Part shown: piece after piece, positions 43,317-52,218 of the stretch
Layout: each line of letters starts with the position of its first letter
How positions within the stretch are numbered: position 1 is the stretch's first letter
Assembly: GCF_036173105.1 (NCBI RefSeq)
Contig: NZ_CP108053.1
Coordinates: 4,712,001-4,776,000, forward strand
From: Streptomyces sp. NBC_00287
GTDB lineage: Bacteria > Actinomycetota > Actinomycetes > Streptomycetales > Streptomycetaceae
Length of the DNA: 64,000 nucleotides
Direction of reading: 5' to 3'
The notes under the pieces: generated by a model
Seen by the model: the letters and a program-made list of their open reading frames with translations, nothing else
What the model was told of the DNA's origin: nothing
The model's database searches: none
Program-made: the position numbers and the translations under genes

Positions 43317-43352
43317 TCGGCTTGCGCCCCCGTCGCGGGGAGCGCAAGCCGA
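43317..43352. terminator. Bidirectional hairpin between convergent genes
   Basis: Arms TCGGCTTGCGC and GCGCAAGCCGA (11 bp) with an extra internal CCCC/GGGG. It sits ten bases after the membrane-protein stop and before the end of the TerD-vWA gene, so it can stop transcription from both sides. Confidence 0.75.
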
Positions 43353-43374
43353 ATGTCCGGGGGTTCAGCCGTGT

Positions 43375-44781
43375 TCAGAGGATGCCCGCGCTGCGTGCGG
43401 CCACCGTCCAGAGCGGGAACTCCGACAGCAGCCGGTCGTACAGCTGCGGGTCGGGGACCGTGCTGATGTCGTCCACCGCGAAGAAGCCGACGTTGTCGAC
43501 GCGGCGGCCGGGCAGGGTGTCGAAGCGCTCCAGGACTCCGTAGTCCGACTTGCCGAGGCCCACGAACTGCCAGAAGATCGGCTCCTCGACCGCCTCCCGG
43601 AGCTCCTTCTCGATCTGGGCGTTGCGGTAGACGCCTCCGTCGGAGAAGAACAGCACCAGGGTGGGGACCGGGGCCGGGGTCTGGCGGACGTAGGTACGGA
43701 CTTCGGCGATCACCTTCTGTTCCTCGTTCTGGATGCCGACCGTGCGCATGTCGACCTGCCTGTCATCAAGACCCTTCTTGCGCTTCTTGGCGCCGAAGAG
43801 GCTCATCTCGCCGCACCGGACATGCAGCCGCGTCCACTCCGGCAGCTCCCCGATCCGGAAGTCGGGCAGCCGGGCCGGGTTCGAGGCGAAGGTCCAGGCC
43901 TGCATCTCCCCGTCGTCGTCCAACTGCGCGGCCACGGCGGCCATCCGCTCCACGACGTCCGCGACGACTCCCCGGGAGTACAGGAACGACATGGACCCGG
44001 AGGCGTCCAGCACCAGGATGACCCGCGCGGTGATACCGGCCGCGCCGTGCTTGCTGAGACTGACCGCGACCTGCTGCTTACGGAGGTCGAGGCGCTTGCG
44101 CATGTCCACGGGCAAGCGCTCTTCGCCCTTGGTGAGGTTGGGGGAGGCGGAGGTGGGAGCGACGGTGGCTGCAGCGGGCGGGGCGGCGGCGGGCGGGGCG
44201 GCAGGCGCAGGCGCCGTCGTCGGCACCGGCGGCGGCGACGGTACGGCGGTCTCCTCCTCGTCCACCGTGATGCCGAAGTCCGTTGCCAGTCCCGCGAGTC
44301 CGGACGCGTATCCCTGCCCTACGGCCCGGAACTTCCACTTCCCTTGACGCAGATACAACTCGCCGCCGATGAACGCGGTCTCCGTGGCCGCCTCCGCGAC
44401 GAACCGGGCGAGCTCGCTCCCGGTCCGGTCGTCGATCAACTTCAGTGTCAGTCCGGGCACTTGCCCGAAGGTTCCGCCGTCGGCCGATGCGCACAGCACG
44501 ATCCGCTCGACGGCCGCCTCGACCGCCCCGAGGTCCACCGCCACGGTGTCGGTGACGAGGCCCCCGGTCCGCTGCTTGCCGAGGTGGCTGACGGCCTTGG
44601 AGGCGTGGTGCGGCTGGTTGTAGAAGATGAAGTCGGCGTCGTCCCGCACGCGTCCGGCCGCGGTCAGCAGCAGCGCCGAGGCGTCCACGTCGGGCACTCC
44701 GGGTCCTTCGGACCAGGAGAGCTCCACGCGAACCGCCGGGGAGTCGACAGGAAGATTGGCGCCCTTGCTCAGTGCGGTCAT
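43375..44781 (-). CDS. TerD-domain protein fused to a von Willebrand A (TerF-like) domain
   Basis: 468 residues. The TerD domain (about 1-180) begins MTALSKGANLPV and has DDADFIFYNQPHH and GELYLRQGKWKFRAVGQGY. A Pro/Ala-rich linker (about 185-225) joins the vWA domain, whose metal-ion site is DASGSMS, followed by FFSDGGVY. TerD proteins bind calcium and belong to the tellurite-stress system; the vWA partner suggests protein binding. In many bacteria TerD and TerF are separate. ATG 44781 is the family-like start. Confidence 0.9.
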   Translation of the reverse strand: MTALSKGANLPVDSPAVRVELSWSEGPGVPDVDASALLLTAAGRVRDDADFIFYNQPHHASKAVSHLGKQRTGGLVTDTVAVDLGAVEAAVERIVLCASADGGTFGQVPGLTLKLIDDRTGSELARFVAEAATETAFIGGELYLRQGKWKFRAVGQGYASGLAGLATDFGITVDEEETAVPSPPPVPTTAPAPAAPPAAAPPAAATVAPTSASPNLTKGEERLPVDMRKRLDLRKQQVAVSLSKHGAAGITARVILVLDASGSMSFLYSRGVVADVVERMAAVAAQLDDDGEMQAWTFASNPARLPDFRIGELPEWTRLHVRCGEMSLFGAKKRKKGLDDRQVDMRTVGIQNEEQKVIAEVRTYVRQTPAPVPTLVLFFSDGGVYRNAQIEKELREAVEEPIFWQFVGLGKSDYGVLERFDTLPGRRVDNVGFFAVDDISTVPDPQLYDRLLSEFPLWTVAARSAGIL

Positions 44782-44831
44782 GGGATCAGTCTGCCCAGTG
44801 AGGCGGTGCCCCGGAAGCCCGGAACACCACC

Positions 44832-45293
44832 TCACCCCGGTGCGGCACCCTCACCGCTCCCCACCGGACGATGTTCCGACCCGGTGAGGCCGGAAGGCCC
44901 GCGGGCGGTGCGCTCGTCGAATTCCTCCCGTGCGGTCTGGATAGCGGCGATGTTCGCCTGCGACCAGTCGGTGATGCTCTGCACCAGCCCGCCCACCTCC
45001 TGGCCCAGTTCGGTCAGGTGGTACTCCACGCAGGGTGGCACGGTCGGATACACACGGCGTTTCAGCAGGCCCTCGCGCTCCAGCGCACGCAGGGTCTGCG
45101 TCAGAACCTTCGACGTCACGCCGTCCAACCGGCGGCGCAGTTCGGCGAACCTCATGGGTTCGCCGTCCTCAAGTGCCACCAGCACCAGCATGGTCCACTT
45201 CCCGGCAATCAGCTCAAGCACGGCACGGGTGGGACAGTCGCGTAGAAAGACGTCCACGCCACCGTGTTTCCTCAGGTCGAAGCCGGTATCCAT
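44832..45293 (-). CDS. HxlR-family transcriptional regulator
   Basis: 153 residues. The HxlR winged helix has CPTRAVLELIAGKWTMLVLVAL and RFAELRRRLDGVTSKVLTQTLRALE, with the conserved upstream Cys of this family (DCPTRA), which may act as a redox switch. It is divergent from an NADPH:quinone reductase-like gene; HxlR proteins commonly control such oxidoreductases in response to quinones or aldehydes. ATG 45293 is preferred over longer frames. Confidence 0.87.
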   Translation of the reverse strand: MDTGFDLRKHGGVDVFLRDCPTRAVLELIAGKWTMLVLVALEDGEPMRFAELRRRLDGVTSKVLTQTLRALEREGLLKRRVYPTVPPCVEYHLTELGQEVGGLVQSITDWSQANIAAIQTAREEFDERTARGPSGLTGSEHRPVGSGEGAAPG

Positions 45294-45387
45294 GAGGAAC
45301 CTCGATATCAGACAAGTGCCTTCTTCCGCAGGGTTCTCGCACGGGCCGACTATGGAACGCACCGTGATCCCCTGACGAGGAGTCCTG

Positions 45388-46326
45388 ATGTCAGCCCGCA
45401 TGCATGCCATCGTCCAGTCCGCGTTCGGCGGTCCTGAGGTGCTCGCCTACACCCGAACCGACGTGCCGGAACCGGGGCCCGGAGAGGTGCTGCTGAAGGT
45501 CGCCGGTGCCGGAGTCAACCCGGGCGACGCGGTTCTCCGGGCCGGGCGTGTGCCGGAGCTGGTCACCCTGCCGTGGACACCGGGCAACGACGTGGCCGGT
45601 GTCGTCGAGCGGGTCGGCAAGGGCGTGACACGCTTCGTGCCGGGTGACGCGGTGTACGGCATGCTGGCGGTCACCCGGCGCGGCGCGTACGCCGAGTACA
45701 CCGCCGCGCCGGCCGACGCACTGGCCCTCGCGCCCAAGAACCTCGCCTTGGCGCACGCGGGGGCCGTGCCTCTGGTCGCGGTCACGGCGTGGCAGGCTCT
45801 GGCCGTGCTCGCGCGGGTCCGGCCCGGCGACCGGGTACTGATCCATGCGGCGGCCGGCGGCGTCGGTCACGTCGCGGTGCAGCTGGCCAAGGAGTTGGGA
45901 GCGCACGTCATCGGTACCGCGCGGGCGGCCAACCATGACCGTCTGCGCGGGCTGGGCGCCGACGAACTGATCGACTACACCACCACCGACTTCCGGACCG
46001 CGTTGGCTCCGGTGGACACGGTCCTGGACCTGGTCGGCGGTTCCTACGGGCCGCACTCCCTGGACGTGCTCCGGCCGGGGGGTCTGCTCATCGGGGCGTC
46101 AATCGACCCGGGAACGGACGAGCGGCAGGCCTCCGCCCGCGGCTTGCGGTACACGTGGGTCACGGCTGAGCCCTCCGGTGAGTTGCTGGAGCAGATCACT
46201 GAACGCATCGAGGCAGGGCGGCTACGGGTCACGGTCCAGCACACATACCCCCTGGCCGAAGCCGCCGAGTCCCACCGCACCATCGAGGCCAAGCGCACCA
46301 CCGGCAAGATCGTCCTCGTTCCGTGA
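45388..46326 (+). CDS. NADP-dependent quinone oxidoreductase-like (MDR) protein
   Basis: 312 residues. GroES-like N-terminus with GAGVNPGDAVLRAG and Rossmann motif HAAAGGVGHVAVQLAKE. It is the same family and almost the same length as the product of 3801-4736 in the AvrD cluster; both end with TTGKIVL. GAGGAG precedes ATG 45388. Divergent from the HxlR regulator, which likely controls it as a response to quinone or carbonyl stress. Confidence 0.88.
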   Translation: MSARMHAIVQSAFGGPEVLAYTRTDVPEPGPGEVLLKVAGAGVNPGDAVLRAGRVPELVTLPWTPGNDVAGVVERVGKGVTRFVPGDAVYGMLAVTRRGAYAEYTAAPADALALAPKNLALAHAGAVPLVAVTAWQALAVLARVRPGDRVLIHAAAGGVGHVAVQLAKELGAHVIGTARAANHDRLRGLGADELIDYTTTDFRTALAPVDTVLDLVGGSYGPHSLDVLRPGGLLIGASIDPGTDERQASARGLRYTWVTAEPSGELLEQITERIEAGRLRVTVQHTYPLAEAAESHRTIEAKRTTGKIVLVP

Positions 46327-46407
46327 CCGACTCGGTGACCAAGCGGGTCCGCGCTTCGTGTGCTGCCCTCGGGCCGGCTCCCAAACGCGGACCGCTCCAC
46401 GTGGACC

Positions 46408-48195
46408 TCAGTCCGCGATCGGCAGGTACACCCGGTTCCCGCTCGCCGCGAACTCCTTGGACTTCTGGGCCATACCCTCCTCGATCTCCCCCGGTGTGCT
46501 GCCGTGCTGACGGCGGATGTCCTGCGAGATCTTCATCGAGCAGAACTTCGGACCGCACATGGAGCAGAAGTGGGCGGTCTTGGCGGGCTCCGCCGGCAGG
46601 GTCTCGTCGTGGAACTCCCGTGCCGTGTCCGGGTCGAGGGCCAGATTGAACTGGTCCTCCCACCGGAACTCGAAGCGGGCGTCGGACAGCGCGTCGTCCC
46701 ACTCCTGCGCACCTGGGTGCCCCTTGGCGAGGTCGGCTGCGTGGGCGGCGATCTTGTAGGTGATGACGCCGGTCTTGACGTCGTCACGGTTGGGCAGGCC
46801 CAAGTGCTCCTTGGGCGTGACGTAGCAGAGCATGGCCGTGCCCCACCAGGCGATCATCGCGGCACCGATGCCGGAGGTGATGTGGTCGTACGCCGGCGCG
46901 ACGTCCGTCGTCAGCGGGCCGAGCGTATAGAACGGAGCTTCATCACAGATCTCCTGCTGAAGGTCGATGTTCTCCTTGATCTTGTGCATCGGGACATGTC
47001 CCGGGCCCTCGATCATGGTCTGTACGTTGAAACGCTTCGCGATCCGGTTGAGTTCCCCGAGCGTCCTCAACTCGGCGAACTGCGCTTCGTCGTTGGCGTC
47101 CGCGATCGAGCCGGGCCTGAGGCCGTCGCCGAGCGAGTACGTGACGTCGTAGGCGGCGAGGATCTCGCACAGCTCCTCGAAGTTCTCGTACAGGAAGCTC
47201 TCCTTGTGGTGCGCCAGGCACCACGCGGCCATGATCGAGCCGCCGCGCGAGACGATGCCCGTCTTGCGGTTGGCGGTCAGCGGCACATACGGCAGGCGGA
47301 CACCCGCGTGGACCGTCATGTAGTCCACGCCCTGCTCGGCCTGTTCGATGACCGTGTCCTTGTAGACCTCCCAGGTCAGCTCCTCGGCCCTGCCGTCGAC
47401 CTTCTCCAGGGCCTGGTAGAGCGGCACCGTGCCGATGGGGACGGGGGAGTTGCGCAGCACCCATTCGCGGGTGGTGTGGATGTTGCGGCCGGTGGACAGG
47501 TCCATGACCGTGTCGGCGCCCCAGCGGGTCGCCCAGGTCATCTTCTCGACCTCCTCCTCGATGGAGGACGTCACCGCGGAGTTGCCGATGTTGGCGTTGA
47601 CCTTCACCAGGAACCGCTTGCCGATGATCATCGGCTCGATCTCCGGGTGGTTGACGTTCGCCGGCAGCACGGCCCGGCCCGCTGCGATCTCCTCGCGCAC
47701 AACTTCCGGAGAAACGTTCTCCCGGATAGCCACGTACTCCATCTCGGGCGTGATCTCGCCCCGGCGCGCATACGCGAGCTGGGTGACTGCCTGGCCGTCC
47801 CTGCTGCGGCGCGGCAGTCGCGGCCGGCCGGGGAACACGGCGTCGAGGTTGCGCAGATTGCCGCCGCGGGGCGAGGTGTGCTTGATCCCGTCGTCCTCGG
47901 GACGGACAGGACGGCCCGCGTACTCCTCGGTGTCGCCGCGGGCGATGATCCAGTTCTCCCGCAGCGGGGCCAGACCCCGGCGGACGTCGGTGTCGACCAG
48001 CGGATCGGTGTACGGGCCGGAGGTGTCGTACAGCGTGACGGACTGCCCGTTGGTGAGGTGCACCTGACGAACCGGCACCCGTAGATCGGGGCGCGTGCCC
48101 TCAACGTACGCCTTGTGCCAGCCGATGGACTTCCCGGCCTCCTCGGACTTCTCGTCCTGGCTGGAGGCAGGCGTGCGTGCGTCCTTGATGGTCAT
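46408..48195 (-). CDS. thiC: Phosphomethylpyrimidine synthase
   Basis: 595 residues, radical SAM enzyme of thiamine synthesis converting aminoimidazole ribotide to HMP-P. The C-terminal iron-sulfur motif is CSMCGPKFC (CX2CX4C). Conserved stretches include GTVPLYQALEKV, TMIEGPGHVPMHKI and ITSGIGAAMIAW. A TPP riboswitch lies immediately upstream, ending eight bases before ATG 48195. It is convergent with the oxidoreductase gene. Confidence 0.97.
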   Translation of the reverse strand: MTIKDARTPASSQDEKSEEAGKSIGWHKAYVEGTRPDLRVPVRQVHLTNGQSVTLYDTSGPYTDPLVDTDVRRGLAPLRENWIIARGDTEEYAGRPVRPEDDGIKHTSPRGGNLRNLDAVFPGRPRLPRRSRDGQAVTQLAYARRGEITPEMEYVAIRENVSPEVVREEIAAGRAVLPANVNHPEIEPMIIGKRFLVKVNANIGNSAVTSSIEEEVEKMTWATRWGADTVMDLSTGRNIHTTREWVLRNSPVPIGTVPLYQALEKVDGRAEELTWEVYKDTVIEQAEQGVDYMTVHAGVRLPYVPLTANRKTGIVSRGGSIMAAWCLAHHKESFLYENFEELCEILAAYDVTYSLGDGLRPGSIADANDEAQFAELRTLGELNRIAKRFNVQTMIEGPGHVPMHKIKENIDLQQEICDEAPFYTLGPLTTDVAPAYDHITSGIGAAMIAWWGTAMLCYVTPKEHLGLPNRDDVKTGVITYKIAAHAADLAKGHPGAQEWDDALSDARFEFRWEDQFNLALDPDTAREFHDETLPAEPAKTAHFCSMCGPKFCSMKISQDIRRQHGSTPGEIEEGMAQKSKEFAASGNRVYLPIAD

Positions 48196-48203
48196 GAGAC
48201 CTA

Positions 48204-48370
48204 CTCCCTACGCCGGCATTACCCGGTAACAGGTTCGGCGGTCGACGCAGCGGCTTCCGTCTGCCGACGTTTCGTGGGGAAAGTCACTCGCGTGTGGTGA
48301 CGTTCCACGTGAAACATCGCTGGGACGGAGGTCAGCGCCCTCTCAGCCCGGTGCTCCGAGCTCCCGCGTG
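48204..48370 (-). promoter_or_regulatory. TPP riboswitch (THI element) controlling thiC, with an enlarged P3 region
   Basis: Read on the minus strand, the 5' half GCGGGAGC...CCGGGCTGAGAGGG (CTGAGA at 48346-48341) and the 3' half GAACCTGTTACCGGGTAAT then GCCGGCGTAGGGAG match the conserved TPP aptamer. About 100 bases separate the halves, giving an extended P3/P3a arm, and this contains a parS site at 48302-48315. The ribosome site GGGAG (48204-48208) is the last part of the aptamer, so thiamine pyrophosphate should block translation initiation. Confidence 0.93.
48302..48315. other. parS site (1 mismatch), within the TPP riboswitch
   Basis: GTTCCACGTGAAAC (one mismatch at position 4) falls in the variable P3 arm of the thiC riboswitch. 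As RNA the palindrome could also form its own short stem. Confidence 0.85.
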
Positions 48371-48448
48371 TACAAAGGTGCCCCCACGCTAGCGCCAATT
48401 CGGGCGCGGTGAACAGGGGGCCCCTGTCGTTCTTGCGATGATCGGTCG

Positions 48449-49843
48449 GTGACCACGACGCATGAACCCCCGTTCCCGCCCGAGCCGCCCCACGGCCCCG
48501 GTTCCGGATCCACCGGCGGCGGTGACGGGCATGGGCACGGAAATGGCCATTCCCACAGCCATGCCCATGGACCGGCTGCTCCGGTCTCCAAGCATCTGCG
48601 CAAGGTCATCGCGGCGGTCATCATCCCGTTCGCCACGGCGGTGGTCGTCGGGCTCGTCGTGCTGTGGCCGGGCGGCGCGCCCGGGCACGAGCGCACCGGA
48701 GTCGGCTTCGACCGGCAGACCCAGCAGGCCACGGTCACCAAGGTCGAGGAGGTCAGCTGCTCCGCGGCGGGCGCCTCCGGAGTCCCCCCGACCGGCGACA
48801 CCTCCACCGCCGAGGGCTCCTCGGCGCAGCAACAGGAGGACGGCACCTGCAAGAAGGCGACGGTCCGCGTCGACACCGGCAAGGACAAGGGCCGCACCTT
48901 CACCGAGATCGTCCAGCCCGACCAGTCGCGGCAGTTGCACGAGGGCGAGAAGGTCGTGGTGGCCTACGAGCCCTCGGCCCCCAAGGATCTTCAGTACGCG
49001 GTCACCGACGTCAACCGCCGGGTCCCGATGGCGGTGCTCGCCGGCCTCTTCGCGCTGGTCGTCGTGGTGGTGGGCCGACTGCGCGGTGTCATGGCGCTGA
49101 TCGCCCTGGCCATCAGCTTCCTGGTGCTGACCCTCTTCATCCTGCCCGCCATCCTCCAGGGGTCGAACCCCCTGGTCGTGGCGGTCGTCGGGGCGAGCGC
49201 CATCATGCTGATCGCCCTCTATATGTGCCATGGCCTGTCGGCACGAACATCCGTGGCGGTGCTCGGCACGCTGATCTCGCTGCTGCTCATCGGCATCCTC
49301 GGCTCCGTCTTCATCGACTGGGCAGCCCTCACCGGCAACACGGACGACAACACCGGTCTGATCCACGGGCTGTACCCGGAGATCGACATGAGCGGTCTGC
49401 TGCTCGCCGGCATCATCATCGGTTCCCTCGGTGTCCTCGACGATGTGACGGTCACCCAGACCTCGGCCGTCTGGGAGCTGCACGAGGCCAACCCCACGAT
49501 GGGCTGGCGCGGGTTGTACCGGGCCGCCATCCGGATCGGCCGCGATCACATCGCGTCCGTCGTCAACACCCTCGTCCTCGCCTACGCGGGCGCCGCGCTG
49601 CCGTTGCTGCTGCTCTTCTCGATCGCCGAGAGCAGTGTGGGCACGGTCGCCAACAGCGAGCTGGTGGCGGAGGAGATCGTGCGCACGCTGGTCGGCTCGA
49701 TCGGCCTGGTCGCTTCCGTCCCCGTCACCACGGCCCTGGCCGCCCTGGTGGTCTCGGCCGACCGCCCCGAACGGGAGCCCGCGATGGCCGGCGGCCAACC
49801 GGCTCCGGCACGTGGGGGGCGGGGGAGGCGGCGGAAGCGTTGA
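48449..49843 (+). CDS. YibE/F-like membrane protein with His-rich N-terminus
   Basis: 464 residues. The cytoplasmic N-terminus contains GHGHGNGHSHSHAHG (about residues 27-41), a likely metal-binding tail. One helix (52-72) precedes an extracytoplasmic domain with two cysteines (about 75-180), then seven or eight helices with the YibE/F pattern (GVLDDVTVTQTSAVWEL near residue 330). Function is not established; the His tail hints at divalent metal. Start GTG 48449. Divergent from thiC and convergent with ssgA. Confidence 0.85.
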   Translation: MTTTHEPPFPPEPPHGPGSGSTGGGDGHGHGNGHSHSHAHGPAAPVSKHLRKVIAAVIIPFATAVVVGLVVLWPGGAPGHERTGVGFDRQTQQATVTKVEEVSCSAAGASGVPPTGDTSTAEGSSAQQQEDGTCKKATVRVDTGKDKGRTFTEIVQPDQSRQLHEGEKVVVAYEPSAPKDLQYAVTDVNRRVPMAVLAGLFALVVVVVGRLRGVMALIALAISFLVLTLFILPAILQGSNPLVVAVVGASAIMLIALYMCHGLSARTSVAVLGTLISLLLIGILGSVFIDWAALTGNTDDNTGLIHGLYPEIDMSGLLLAGIIIGSLGVLDDVTVTQTSAVWELHEANPTMGWRGLYRAAIRIGRDHIASVVNTLVLAYAGAALPLLLLFSIAESSVGTVANSELVAEEIVRTLVGSIGLVASVPVTTALAALVVSADRPEREPAMAGGQPAPARGGRGRRRKR

Positions 49844-49955
49844 GGGCCGGGGGCAGGGCTGAAGGTGAGGCCGGGGTTGAAGGGTGAGGCCGGGGGCCGG
49901 TCCGACCGCTTCCCCCATCAGAGAAGAAGCGTTCCTGCACAACCCCACAGCCCCT

Positions 49956-50003
49956 GCTGAAGCGTTACGGCTCCCGCGCGGCGCCCTGCCGTAACGCTTC
50001 AGC
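49956..50003. terminator. Bidirectional hairpin between the YibE/F gene and ssgA
   Basis: Perfect 16-bp arms (GCTGAAGCGTTACGGC and its complement) around a 16-base loop. The right arm overlaps the ssgA stop codon. It ends transcription of both convergent genes. Confidence 0.82.
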
Positions 50004-50406
50004 CCGCGCTCTGCTCCTCCGCCAGGATGCGGTCCAGGGCCTCGTCGAGGCCGGCCTCGAAGTCGGACAACGCACCCTCCTGGCCCAGCGGCACCAGCTT
50101 GTCGGTGCGGTCGAGGAACGCCACGAGCGGCGCGGCGGAGGAACGGAACAGTGCGTGATCGCCGCCGACCTGAAGCCGGATCAGCACATCACCGAGCTCG
50201 TCGGGGTCGGCCGGCGAGACACGCACATCGCCCTCACCGCACGGCCGACCCACACCGTCGATCAGCAGCTCCCGCCCGAACGCCCAGGTCACCGGCGCGT
50301 CTCCGGGCAGATGGAAGGTCAGCCGCACGGCATAGGGATCACAGGTCTCGTATCGCAATTCCACCGGAATGCGGAAGGAGAGCTCCTCGGAGACGAGAAA
50401 GCTCAT
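49999..50406 (-). CDS. ssgA: SsgA, sporulation-specific cell division activator
   Basis: 135 residues from ATG 50406, matching S. coelicolor SsgA in length and sequence (MSFLVSEELSFRIPVELRYE; DAPVTWAFGREL; LVAFLDRTDKLVPLGQE, as I recall them). SsgA-like proteins occur only in morphologically complex actinomycetes; SsgA marks sites of branching and sporulation septa and helps SsgB recruit FtsZ. The frame opens at 50436 but AGAGG upstream of 50406 and the orthologue start support the shorter form. ssgR lies just upstream in the same direction and is its known activator. Confidence 0.95.
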   Translation of the reverse strand: MSFLVSEELSFRIPVELRYETCDPYAVRLTFHLPGDAPVTWAFGRELLIDGVGRPCGEGDVRVSPADPDELGDVLIRLQVGGDHALFRSSAAPLVAFLDRTDKLVPLGQEGALSDFEAGLDEALDRILAEEQSAG

Positions 50407-50536
50407 CATGACCTCTGCCTGTACGGACTCGCGCATCGCCTACCCCGTCATCTGCCGTCGAATTGGCCAGGAATGATCCCCCTGACGCTGATGGCATCTT
50501 GCTGAACGTACACGACAGATCACAAGGAGTGAGTTT

Positions 50537-51625
50537 TCAGATACTGATAGAGATCGCCAGTGACCCAAGATGTCGTCCGATCTCGCTCTGCAACTGCCGT
50601 GCCGCGACCAGCAGACGGTCGGCCTGATGGGACGGGAGGGAGATGGCCATCGTCGCCGCCGTGGTACCGACGGTGATCGGAATCGCCGCGCACACCGTGC
50701 CCAGTGCGTACTCCTGACGCTCGATCACCAGCTCCATACGCCGCATCCGGTCCAGCCGCCGCAACAGTGTGTGATCGTCGCGGACGGTGTACGGGGTGAT
50801 GGGCTGAACGGGGTAGCGCTCCAAGTGGTCGCGGCGCGCGGCTTCGTCGACCTGGGCCAGCAGACACTGCCCGATGGCATGCGCGTGCCCCGTCTCGCGG
50901 AAGTCGGCCCACTCCTCGACCGCCGGATTGCCCGGGGTGTCGGAGACACACATGACCTCGATCTCCCCCTCGCGGTACATCGCGTAGTACACGGGTACGC
51001 CGATGGAGTCCCGCCAGTGCGCGAGCGCGTCGGCGACCGCGCTGCGACGTTTCTGCTGTGCTCCGCTGCTGCTCAGCCGCTCGGCCGCCTCTCCGAGGAA
51101 GAACAGGCCCTTGTCCCGGCGGAGATAGCCCTCGTGGACGAGGGTGCGCAGCAAGTGATACGCGGTGGGCAGCGCCAGGCCGGTCTCCCGGGCCAGTTGC
51201 TTGGCGGGGGCGCCGTGCTCGTGGTCGGCGACGGACTCCAGCAGGCGCATGGCGCGCTGGACGGATCCGATGAGGGTCGCGGAGTTGGCGGTGCCGGAGG
51301 AACTCGCCGGGTGGGGAGGATTCGCGGAGCCGGAAGTACTCGCCGGATGGGGAGGGTTCGCGGAGCCGGAAGTACTCGCCGGATGGGGAGGGCTCGCGGA
51401 GCCGGGCGGACTCGCCAGGCCGGGAGGGTTCGCGGAACCGGAAGTACCCGCCGGATCGGGAGAGTTCCCGGAACCTGAGGGACTCGTCGGGCTCGCGGGG
51501 CCCGTGGAGTTCTGGGGTGTCGGCTGTGTGGGGGGCCGGACACAGGTCCCGGTGCCAGGGTAGGGGGCCCGGGCGGGTGCGCGGGCTGCGGGGGTTTCGG
51601 AAGGTGCGGTGTCTACCGTGGCCAA
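50537..51625 (-). CDS. ssgR: SsgR, IclR-family activator of ssgA, with a long repetitive N-terminus
   Basis: 362 residues. The IclR part (about 118-362) has the winged helix LIGSVQRAMRLLE...GLALPTAYHLLRTL and the ligand domain with YYAMYREGEIEVMCVSD. SsgR activates ssgA in S. coelicolor, and the same pair is found here. Before this domain lie about 115 residues rich in Pro, Ser, Ala and Gly, with a 12-residue repeat. No other in-frame start exists between them, so the extension seems translated from TTG 51625, which has GGGAG seven bases upstream. IclR proteins usually lack such an extension. Confidence 0.9.
   Translation of the reverse strand: MATVDTAPSETPAARAPARAPYPGTGTCVRPPTQPTPQNSTGPASPTSPSGSGNSPDPAGTSGSANPPGLASPPGSASPPHPASTSGSANPPHPASTSGSANPPHPASSSGTANSATLIGSVQRAMRLLESVADHEHGAPAKQLARETGLALPTAYHLLRTLVHEGYLRRDKGLFFLGEAAERLSSSGAQQKRRSAVADALAHWRDSIGVPVYYAMYREGEIEVMCVSDTPGNPAVEEWADFRETGHAHAIGQCLLAQVDEAARRDHLERYPVQPITPYTVRDDHTLLRRLDRMRRMELVIERQEYALGTVCAAIPITVGTTAATMAISLPSHQADRLLVAARQLQSEIGRHLGSLAISISI
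51290..51485. repeat. 36-bp degenerate tandem repeat in ssgR
   Basis: About five copies of a 36-base unit (two near-identical copies, about 51318-51389, the others degenerate) encode a 12-residue Pro/Ser/Ala unit resembling SGSANPPHPAST. The unit is a multiple of three, so copy number can change without a frameshift. Confidence 0.8.
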
Positions 51626-51823
51626 GGGTCACTCCCGAAGCGCGAGGGGGCAGCCCGTGCGGGGAACACGGGTGGGGGTGTACGCCGCTCGCGGGGTTGT
51701 CCCCGCGTCGATTTCCGGACTCTAATCGTCCGCCACCGCTCGCAGACGGCCTGCCCGGAAAACTTCCCTCGGCCGAGGGAACCGATGATTCTGGTTACCG
51801 CTCACCGGTTGCCACGGAGTTCC

Positions 51824-52036
51824 TCACCAGTCGCTCTTCGAAGAAGAACTCGATGTGAACTTCCGTACGACATAGATCAGTCCACCGACCAGAGCCACGA
51901 AGACCAGCAGCTTGAACAGCAGCCCGATGACAAAGCCGACGACGCTCGCTATCAGCCCGCCGAACACCACCAGAGCGATGACCGGCACCGCGATCCACTT
52001 CACCCACCACGGCAGTCCTGCGAAGATCTCACCCAT
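51824..52036 (-). CDS. DUF5326 family small membrane protein
   Basis: 70 residues. Starts MGEIFAGLPWWVKWIAVPVIALVV, has two membrane helices (about 15-35 and 38-58) and a Ser/Lys-rich tail (RKFTSSSSSKSDW). This matches the short actinobacterial DUF5326 proteins. Function unknown. Monocistronic on the minus strand; about 200 bp separate it from ssgR. Confidence 0.8.
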   Translation of the reverse strand: MGEIFAGLPWWVKWIAVPVIALVVFGGLIASVVGFVIGLLFKLLVFVALVGGLIYVVRKFTSSSSSKSDW

Positions 52037-52218
52037 CGCCCTCGTCCTTACCTCTCCGCCCGTCGCTGTGCCGGGTTCTGTCGGACGGCCCGCGCTGTGC
52101 CGGCGGACCCGTCTCTGATTGCCTGCCTTCGATGCTAGGCGGGTGGAGGGCTCCGGCGGGGGCCTCGCGCCCCCTGTCCTCCCCTGATCGATCCCCTAGG
52201 GAATCCGGGGGCGGACCC

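Noticed and set aside
46394..46407. CACGTG palindrome between the oxidoreductase and thiC
   Set aside because: Four mismatches to parS.
51290..51485. Possible CRISPR array in the ssgR 5' region
   Set aside because: The units are contiguous, without spacers, in frame and coding; it is a tandem coding repeat.
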